This document shows positions 1 through 4,426 of a DNA stretch of 8,436 bases, in pieces. The stretch lies in assembly GCA_030831265.1 (NCBI GenBank), contig JAURLM010000254.1, positions 1 to 8,436 of the forward strand, written 5' to 3'. The notes under the pieces were generated by a model that was not told the DNA's origin, did no database searches, and saw nothing but the letters and a program-made list of their open reading frames with translations. The stretch comes from Chloroflexota bacterium (lineage in GTDB: Bacteria; Chloroflexota; Dehalococcoidia; Lucifugimonadales; Lucifugimonadaceae). Each line of letters opens with the position of its first letter. Position 1 is the stretch's first letter. A program made the position numbers and the translations under genes.

Positions 1-720
1 AGCCCGTTCCATGTTGCGTACAAGGTAAGGCAGCGTCTCGTTGCTAAGGTCATTTGCAACGGTTTCAACGGCACTGAGACCGGATGTGATCTTCCGGGTG
101 ACAACAACCGCGATCAGCGACGATACTGCGGCAGCTATGACAGACAGGCCGATTGCGAACGTTATAGCCCGGGACTGGGCACCAGCCGCAACTTCGGCGG
201 CGTGTTCAATCCGGGCATCTGCCTTGCCAGCGAGCACACGAAGCTCGTCGAGCATTGCACGCTCTTGAGACTCCAGGACGTGGAGAATCTCAAGTTCAGC
301 GTGGGTTATCTCGCCCTCTGCAGTGTGGTTGATCTCCTCAAGGAACAGGTCACCTTCATCTACAAACGCGTTGTAGGACTCGTGGAAGGAAGTTATGTCC
401 CCGTCGATTGCCGGGTCATTGCCAAAAAGATCATGCAGGGCGACTATCTGTCCCTCTATTTCGGACTTGCTGTGGTCGATCTTTTCGAGACTCTCTGGAT
501 CTCGAGCTACCATGTAATCCAAGTAATACACGGTCTGCTCAAGCACGAGAACTTCGATTTGTCCTACAGCTTTTTCTGCAGGAACGTCTACGTCAGTGAT
601 TTCGTGCCTTGCGTTGCCCATCGAGTTCATGCCCCAGTACGAAACTGCGAGCACGGCTACGACAAGCGCAACGATGATGGAAAACCCACCAATGAGTTGG
701 GCGCGGATGCTGAGGTTCAT
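1..720 (-). CDS. Membrane sensor protein, N-terminal part (chemoreceptor or histidine kinase type), cut by window edge
   Basis: The reading frame opens at ATG (718-720) and stays open to base 1, giving 240 residues with no stop, so the C-terminal output domain lies outside the window. A short positive N-terminus (MNLSIRAQ) leads into membrane segment 1 (about residues 10-30). A mostly helical extracytoplasmic region of about 150 residues rich in Glu and Asp follows (about 35-183), and then membrane segment 2 (about 185-207). This is the layout of a four-helix-bundle sensor of MCP type. After TM2 comes TRKITSGLSAVETVANDL, a HAMP-like start that lacks the proline usual in the first HAMP helix. 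The ribosome site AAAGGTGA lies just upstream (about 725-732). The missing part could be a methyl-accepting signalling domain, a histidine kinase or a cyclase, and the sequence here cannot decide. It is transcribed away from the DapA-like gene. Confidence 0.8.
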   Translation of the reverse strand, partial: MNLSIRAQLIGGFSIIVALVVAVLAVSYWGMNSMGNARHEITDVDVPAEKAVGQIEVLVLEQTVYYLDYMVARDPESLEKIDHSKSEIEGQIVALHDLFGNDPAIDGDITSFHESYNAFVDEGDLFLEEINHTAEGEITHAELEILHVLESQERAMLDELRVLAGKADARIEHAAEVAAGAQSRAITFAIGLSVIAAAVSSLIAVVVTRKITSGLSAVETVANDLSNETLPYLVRNMERA

Positions 721-785
721 TTTGTCACCTTTTGAACTCAGATATTGAGAAGACTGTAATCGAGGTCACTAGAGGGCAGAGGAAA

Positions 786-799
786 GTGAAATAGTTCAC
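786..799. promoter_or_regulatory. Inverted repeat GTGAA-N4-TTCAC, candidate operator
   Basis: This is a perfect 5-bp inverted repeat with a 4-base spacer, 66 bases upstream of the sensor start codon. That position suits a repressor or activator of the sensor gene. Arms this short can occur by chance, so this is only a candidate. Confidence 0.2.
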
Positions 800-954
800 G
801 AGTTACCAAACAGTCACCTTTTCACCTTGAAGTCCATCGCCTGCTGCTGCATACCGGCCTGCAACAGTTTGGTACTAGAAATTGCACACATCTTTTAGGG
901 GATTCCCGCAACAGGGCTCTCAGATTCGTTCATGAATTCACATGGTCTTGATTG

Positions 955-962
955 ACTTAAGT
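955..962. promoter_or_regulatory. Palindrome ACTTAAGT inside a CTTGA/TCAAG frame, candidate operator
   Basis: A perfect 8-bp palindrome is flanked by CTTGA (947-951) and TCAAG (962-966), which are reverse complements but not evenly spaced from the centre. It lies about 60 bases upstream of the DapA-like start codon, where an operator for a one-component regulator would be expected. The binding protein is not in the window. Confidence 0.2.
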
Positions 963-1009
963 TCAAGATTGTTGCGGTAAGCTTTGCTGCCTGATCGCAG
1001 TGTTAGTCG

Positions 1010-1016
1010 AAGGAGA
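1010..1016 (+). promoter_or_regulatory. Ribosome binding site that sets the TTG start of the dapA-like gene
   Basis: AAGGAGA lies about 7-8 bases before TTG 1024. The in-frame GTG at 1000 has no such site in front of it and would place this motif inside the coding region. The family alignment also favours a protein that begins just before the PVPVADPIVIAPSPTPF segment, so I place the start at 1024. Confidence 0.65.
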
Positions 1017-1023
1017 ATTTCTG

Positions 1024-1917
1024 TTGCCCGTTCCAGTTGCCGACCCGATTGTCATCGCCCCAAGTCCTACGCCGTTCACGGCGGATGACCGCGTGGATAT
1101 TGCGGCCGTCGAGCGGAACACGGAGCGCTGGCTTAAAACTCCGCTTTCTGGCTTCATGCTTAACTCGGAGAATGGCGAAGAAGCGTTTCTCAGTGAACAG
1201 GAAAGACTGGACATCATCCGTGCTGTAAACCGGGCAAGGAACGGCCAGAAGTTCATTGTCGGTGGTATCGATAACCCTTCGGTAACCGAATCACTGCGGA
1301 CAGCGGAAACTCTTGCGGAAGCCGGTGCAGAATTGGTGCGCGTGCGAATTCCGCGGCTGACTGACAACGTGCGTGGATACTTTGATGAGATGATCCCGCG
1401 CCTGCCGGTTCCTGCGGTGCTGATTAACCAACCCGCACCGGGTATGTTCGGTCAGAGTCTTCCGTTGGCTGCCGGGTCTCCGGAGATGATCGGTGCAGTG
1501 TGCGAGATGGACAACGTGTATGGCTACATAGCGGGCGGAAACATACGCTTTGAGTCGATGACGCGCATGCATGTTCCCGCCGACAAGAAGTTCTGGATCG
1601 GCAACGGTGTGCTGCTGTTGCCGGGAGCGGCGATTGGGGCGAACGGTGCGTGCCTGATGTTCGGCAACATCGCGGCAGCCGAAACTATCGAGATGCTGAC
1701 GCTGGTGATGAATGGCGAACTTGCGAAGGCCCAGGAGATGCAGAAGCGGCTCAACAACGCAGACTGGCTGGTGCTGAGCCGTGGTGCAGCCGGCATCAAG
1801 GCAGCGATGAACCTGCTTGGTTACGAGGGCACGCAGCCGAGACGCCCTTCGACCGCGTTAAGCGATGCGGAGAATTCTCGCTTAAAGGCAGCAATGACGG
1901 AAGCCGGGCTGTTGTAA
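1024..1917 (+). CDS. DapA/DHDPS-family (class I aldolase fold) protein without canonical Tyr and Lys
   Basis: A 297-residue protein, the normal length for the dihydrodipicolinate synthase/N-acetylneuraminate lyase family. Family landmarks run in order: PIVIAPSPTPF near the N-terminus, LNSENGEEAFLSEQER where the family has GTTGE...LS..ER, WIGNGVLLLPGAAIGANGA before strand 8, and the C-terminal GIKAAMNLLG helix. The fold assignment is therefore firm. The chemistry is not. The YNxP motif reads INQP (Ile at residue 134, codon 1423-1425), and the strand that normally carries the Schiff-base Lys (GIK) reads YGYIAGGN (Ile near residue 169, codon 1528-1530). No Lys lies on that strand. Family members cleave or form 2-keto acids through a Lys imine; this one may be a non-imine enzyme, a binding protein or inactive. 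Start TTG is chosen from the ribosome site; GTG 1000 is the alternative. It converges with the dehydratase gene. Confidence 0.85.
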   Translation: MPVPVADPIVIAPSPTPFTADDRVDIAAVERNTERWLKTPLSGFMLNSENGEEAFLSEQERLDIIRAVNRARNGQKFIVGGIDNPSVTESLRTAETLAEAGAELVRVRIPRLTDNVRGYFDEMIPRLPVPAVLINQPAPGMFGQSLPLAAGSPEMIGAVCEMDNVYGYIAGGNIRFESMTRMHVPADKKFWIGNGVLLLPGAAIGANGACLMFGNIAAAETIEMLTLVMNGELAKAQEMQKRLNNADWLVLSRGAAGIKAAMNLLGYEGTQPRRPSTALSDAENSRLKAAMTEAGLL

Positions 1918-1926
1918 GCACCGGCT
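1902..1926. terminator. Hairpin across the stop codon, between convergent genes
   Basis: AGCCGGGCT (1902-1910) pairs with AGC-A-CCGGCT (1917-1926), giving a 9-bp stem with one bulged A at 1920 and a 6-base loop that includes part of the TAA stop. It sits at the junction of two convergent genes whose stops are 28 bases apart, so it could end transcription from both sides. No T-run follows on either strand, so an intrinsic terminator is possible but unproved. Confidence 0.4.
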
Positions 1927-1945
1927 CCCGTCGATGTCTCATCCG

Positions 1946-3121
1946 CTATTGCTGCTGGCCTCGGCGCGCCCAGTTGGAGTTCACGAACATGTTCAGGCCG
2001 GGGTCAGCGATCACGCCGGACTTAGTTCGTGCAGGCGGCTGCGAAAGGATGAAATCCTCGTCCAGCTCAATGCCCCAGCCCGGCTTGTCTGGCACGGGGA
2101 AATAGCCGTCAACCACTTCGGGGTAGCCAGTTCCGGCTTTCTTCACGTGCGGATCAGCGAAGTCATTAAAGTGCTCAAGAATCTTCGTGTTGCGCAGCGT
2201 CAGGCACAGGTGCAGGGCGGCCATTGTGGAGACGATACCGCCCACATTGTGCGGTGCGACCATGATGGAGTAGATCTCTGCGGTAGACGCCACCTTCTTC
2301 GTCTCAAAGATACCGCCGGACTGCGTGATGTCCGGCTGCAGGATGTCGACTCCGCCGTTCGCCCATATCTCACGGAACTCCGGCGCTCCGTACAATCGCT
2401 CCCCTGTGGCGATGGGCAGCGACGTGTGATCTCGTAGCCTGCTAATGGCAGGAGTGTCGCCGGGGCGCACCGGCTCCTCAATCCACCCGATGTTGTATTT
2501 CTCGATGTGCCGTGCGATTTCTCGTGCCTGGTGGGGCGCAAACCTGCCGTGCATCTCGATCATCATCTGGGCGCGAGTTCCGGTGACTGATGACACCGCC
2601 TCGATCAGGTCCAGCGACTTGTAGAACTCACTGCGCTCAAGCTCCATGTCGCCGTTGCCGAACGGGTCGAACTTCATGGCGCGATAGCCGCTGTCCATCA
2701 CCTTCTGGGCGGCAGCCGCGAACTGCGCAGGCTCACGTTCGACCGTGTACCAGCCGTTCGCGTACGCCTGGACACGGTCCTTCACCTGGCCTCCGAGCAA
2801 CTTGTAGACCGGCTGGCCGGTCGCCTTGCCAATGATGTCCCAGAACGCCAGTTCAACCATGGCGAGTCCGGTGTAGACGACTTCACCCGGCTTACCGAAG
2901 TCAAGCAGCGTCATACGTCGGTACAGGGCTTCGATGTTAAATGGGTCGTGGCCGATGAAGTGACGCTCGACGTCCTTCAGGTACTCGGCGACGGTGTGTG
3001 TCTTGCCAAGTACGCGTGCCTCACCAACACCGGTGATGCCTTCATCTGTTTCGATGACGATGTAGGAGAGATTGCGCCACGGTGTGCCGAGGGCGAAGGT
3101 GCGGAATCCGGTGGTTTTCAT
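1946..3121 (-). CDS. Enolase-superfamily dehydratase (mandelate racemase/muconate lactonizing family, galactonate dehydratase-like)
   Basis: A 391-residue protein, full length for the family. The N-terminal capping domain (about 1-125) contains GVGEARVLGK and WDIIGKATGQPVYKLLGG. The barrel then shows the catalytic set in order: KFD at 150-152, the metal-ligand strand MIEMHGRF with Glu189 and His191, WIEEP with Glu215, ATGERLY with Glu241, ILQPDITQSGG with Asp264, APHN with His291, and LEHF with Glu316. Asp264 and His291 fit the Asp-His general acid/base pair. His191, two residues after the first ligand, is typical of galactonate- and mannonate-type acid-sugar dehydratases, which remove water from an aldonate to give a 2-keto-3-deoxy acid. 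The first ligand is Glu where Asp is more usual. The exact substrate cannot be read from sequence. Start ATG 3121 has only a weak ribosome site. It may work with the convergent DapA-like gene. Confidence 0.9.
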   Translation of the reverse strand: MKTTGFRTFALGTPWRNLSYIVIETDEGITGVGEARVLGKTHTVAEYLKDVERHFIGHDPFNIEALYRRMTLLDFGKPGEVVYTGLAMVELAFWDIIGKATGQPVYKLLGGQVKDRVQAYANGWYTVEREPAQFAAAAQKVMDSGYRAMKFDPFGNGDMELERSEFYKSLDLIEAVSSVTGTRAQMMIEMHGRFAPHQAREIARHIEKYNIGWIEEPVRPGDTPAISRLRDHTSLPIATGERLYGAPEFREIWANGGVDILQPDITQSGGIFETKKVASTAEIYSIMVAPHNVGGIVSTMAALHLCLTLRNTKILEHFNDFADPHVKKAGTGYPEVVDGYFPVPDKPGWGIELDEDFILSQPPARTKSGVIADPGLNMFVNSNWARRGQQQ

Positions 3122-3368
3122 AAGCGCTTCTGATACCTGTTATTGCCGGGACTAAACCTGTCAGTCCTCATCTGGTTTTGTGTCTGGACGAATATCTTAC
3201 CGGTGCTGTGAGGATAACGCGCTCACATGACCATCATGCGATGTACATGCAATCTCACAGGCTGTTCACATAGTGTGATTGATGATTGTCATGGCTAGTT
3301 GTGGATTGTGCACGGGATCCATGCCTGTTGTGCAGAACCTGCTGGGAATAGTCCTGAGGAGGTAAGCC
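3122..3368. promoter_or_regulatory. Divergent intergenic region between dehydratase and hsp20
   Basis: This 247-base gap separates two genes read away from each other. I see no ORF with a ribosome site and no CIRCE element (the HrcA operator TTAGCACTC-N9-GAGTGCTAA), which often precedes heat-shock genes. It does contain ATGTACAT (3241-3248), the inverted repeat TCACA-TAG-TGTGA (3266-3278), and two CTCAC/TTCAC half-sites 11 bases apart (3254-3269). The hsp20 ribosome site AGGAGGT is at 3357-3363. No clear -35/-10 pair could be assigned. Confidence 0.4.
3254..3278. promoter_or_regulatory. Candidate operator cluster: 11-bp-spaced TCAC half-sites and TCACA-N3-TGTGA palindrome
   Basis: CTCACA at 3254-3259 and TTCACA at 3265-3270 are spaced by 11 bases, one helical turn. 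The second copy is also the left arm of the perfect inverted repeat TCACA-TAG-TGTGA (3266-3278). The cluster is about 90-115 bases upstream of the hsp20 start and about 135-155 upstream of the dehydratase start, so it could serve either gene. The regulator is unknown. Confidence 0.3.
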
Positions 3369-3815
3369 ATGACTATGCAGAAGTGGGAGCCGTTTAACGA
3401 ACTGCGAAAACTGGAAAATCGCATGTCGAACCTGTGGGGAAAGTGGCCGAGTCCGTTCTGGATGTCAGGAAACGGCGACGAAAAATGGTCGGTGCCGTTG
3501 GATGTCCGAGAAGACGGAGACATGCTGGTGGTCGAGGCTTCTATACCGGGTATGAAACCTGAGGAGATCGAGGTAGAGATCGAAGACGGGACGCTCACCA
3601 TTAAGGGAGAGACGAAGACCGAATTCGAGGAGAAGAAGAAGGATTACTTGCTGAAGGAGCGCAGTGAGGGCTCTTTCTACCGGTCCATCAGGTTGCCTGA
3701 CACGGTTGACGAAGAGGGTGCTACCTCGTCGTACAAAGATGGGGTCCTGAAGGTGACGATGCCGAAAAAGGCGGAGGCCAAGTCCAAGAAGAAGATCACC
3801 GTTGGTGTCCAGTAA
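3369..3815 (+). CDS. Hsp20 / alpha-crystallin family small heat-shock protein
   Basis: A 148-residue protein of typical bacterial small heat-shock size. The short N-terminal arm (EPFNELRKLENRMSNLW) is followed by an alpha-crystallin domain at about residues 42-131. Family signatures are VEASIPGMKPEEIEVEIEDG with TIKGE, the segment ERSEGSFYRSIRLPDTVD, and the YKDGVLKVTMPK strand. The lysine-rich tail ends in KKITVGV, whose ITV matches the I-x-I/V motif that docks into a neighbouring subunit in the oligomer. These proteins are ATP-independent cytoplasmic holdases that keep unfolding proteins soluble for ATP-driven chaperones or proteases. The start is well fixed by AGGAGGT five bases before ATG. 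It appears to be a single-gene transcript, divergent from the dehydratase and ended by the hairpin at 3882-3919. Confidence 0.95.
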   Translation: MTMQKWEPFNELRKLENRMSNLWGKWPSPFWMSGNGDEKWSVPLDVREDGDMLVVEASIPGMKPEEIEVEIEDGTLTIKGETKTEFEEKKKDYLLKERSEGSFYRSIRLPDTVDEEGATSSYKDGVLKVTMPKKAEAKSKKKITVGVQ

Positions 3816-3832
3816 ATGCAGTGTTTGATATT

Positions 3833-3849
3833 AGCCCGTTGGCCGGGCT
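3833..3849. terminator. Small GC-rich hairpin after hsp20
   Basis: AGCCCG (3833-3838) and CGGGCT (3844-3849) form a perfect 6-bp stem with a 5-base loop, 17 bases after the hsp20 stop. No T-run follows. The right arm could pair instead with GCCCGG around 3864-3869. It may act with the larger downstream hairpin. Confidence 0.3.
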
Positions 3850-3881
3850 CCCCGTGCAGATTGGCCCGGTCAGCGGCGTTT

Positions 3882-3919
3882 GGCGCAGGTTACGAGTTCT
3901 AGTCCTCGTGGCCTGCGCC
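3882..3919. terminator. Strong hairpin, likely bidirectional terminator between hsp20 and the GNAT gene
   Basis: GGCGCAGG (3882-3889) pairs perfectly with CCTGCGCC (3912-3919). The stem continues through two T-G wobble pairs and then ACGAG (3892-3896) with CTCGT (3905-3909), giving 15 paired positions and an 8-base loop. On the plus strand it is followed by TGGTTATTT, a weak T-rich tail. On the minus strand it begins three bases after the GNAT stop codon. Its place between convergent genes suggests it ends both transcripts. Confidence 0.6.
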
Positions 3920-3922
3920 TGG

Positions 3923-4426
3923 TTATTTCAGGGGCAGGCGATAGATCGCGATCGGTACGCCTTCGATGCCGGTGTCCTGTAGTTCGTGCACAGTCCATCC
4001 GCGCTGTTCGTACATGGAACGAGCCTCGGTGTTGCCCTGGATAACACCCAGCGAGGCAATCTCGAACCCGGCTTCCTTCATGTACTTGACCGCTCCGTCC
4101 ATGAGCAGAGAGCCGATGCCGCGTCGGTGATGTTCAGGATGCACGTGCATGCTGGCGAGGTGCGCTTCGGCAGCGTTGGCCGGGCTGATCTTTACCATGC
4201 CTACCACTGCGCCTTTGTCTTCAGCCTTCCACGCGCGAGACACGTTGTCTGTTGACTGTGTGTCACTGAAGAACTCATCCCATTGCTTTTCGTAAGCGAG
4301 CAACGACCGTGAACTGACCCACTCAGGCGACGCGAATTTGGCAAACGCTGTCGTGTGGCTCAGGTATTGGAGCTCGGCGAGGGTATGTGCGTCGGATTGT
4401 GAAGCGACGAGGATTTTCACAGTCAT
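3923..4426 (-). CDS. GNAT-family N-acetyltransferase, coupled to the lon-like gene
   Basis: A 167-residue single-domain GNAT protein. The acetyl-CoA pyrophosphate-binding motif is HVHPEHHRRGIGSLLM (about residues 94-109, with the R-R-G-I-G loop), preceded by the strand GMVKISPANAAEAHLASM. The motif B region GNTEARSMYEQRGW (131-144) is also typical. Such enzymes move an acetyl group from acetyl-CoA to an amine: a small molecule, a protein N-terminus or a lysine. The acceptor here cannot be told from sequence, though the overall look is RimI-like. Its ATG (4424-4426) overlaps the TGA stop of the upstream protease gene (4423-4425) as ATGA, so the two are almost certainly one transcript with coupled translation. 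It has no independent promoter that I can see, and the transcript ends at the adjacent hairpin. Confidence 0.88.
   Translation of the reverse strand: MTVKILVASQSDAHTLAELQYLSHTTAFAKFASPEWVSSRSLLAYEKQWDEFFSDTQSTDNVSRAWKAEDKGAVVGMVKISPANAAEAHLASMHVHPEHHRRGIGSLLMDGAVKYMKEAGFEIASLGVIQGNTEARSMYEQRGWTVHELQDTGIEGVPIAIYRLPLK

Larger units (their letters stand above)
721..1023. promoter_or_regulatory. Divergent intergenic region between sensor and dapA-like gene
   Basis: This 303-base gap must hold the promoters of two divergent genes. I see no convincing ORF; the longest ATG frame, at 942-980, codes for only 12 residues and has no ribosome site. I also see no tRNA-like fold. It contains several small symmetric elements: GTGAA-ATAG-TTCAC at 786-799, TGAATTCA at 933-940 and ACTTAAGT at 955-962. 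A 10-base direct repeat GTCACCTTTT occurs at 724-733 and 813-822. No pair of -35/-10 hexamers stands out, so the promoters are inferred from gene arrangement only. Confidence 0.4.

Noticed and set aside
202..735. Plus-strand ORF of 177 codons
   Set aside because: It lies opposite the sensor gene, which has a ribosome site, two membrane segments and coherent composition; the plus-strand product shows no recognisable family.
724..822. Ten-base direct repeat GTCACCTTTT
   Set aside because: Only two copies, one of which overlaps the sensor ribosome site; likely chance, so not listed as a repeat element.
942..980. Tiny ORF of 12 residues before the DapA-like gene, considered as a leader peptide
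   Set aside because: No ribosome site, no regulatory codon run and no attenuator-like hairpin pair after it.
1000..1023. GTG 1000 as the start of the DapA-like gene
   Set aside because: It would put a strong AAGGAGA ribosome site inside the gene and has no such site of its own; TTG 1024 fits better.
963..1799. Minus-strand ORFs opposite the DapA-like gene
   Set aside because: They are low-complexity Ser/Arg-rich translations typical of antisense frames, without family resemblance.
1934..2437. Plus-strand ORF of 167 codons
   Set aside because: Antisense to the dehydratase gene, whose catalytic motifs are complete in the other strand.
3122..3368. CIRCE/HrcA operator upstream of hsp20
   Set aside because: No TTAGCACTC-type half-sites with 9-base spacing are present.
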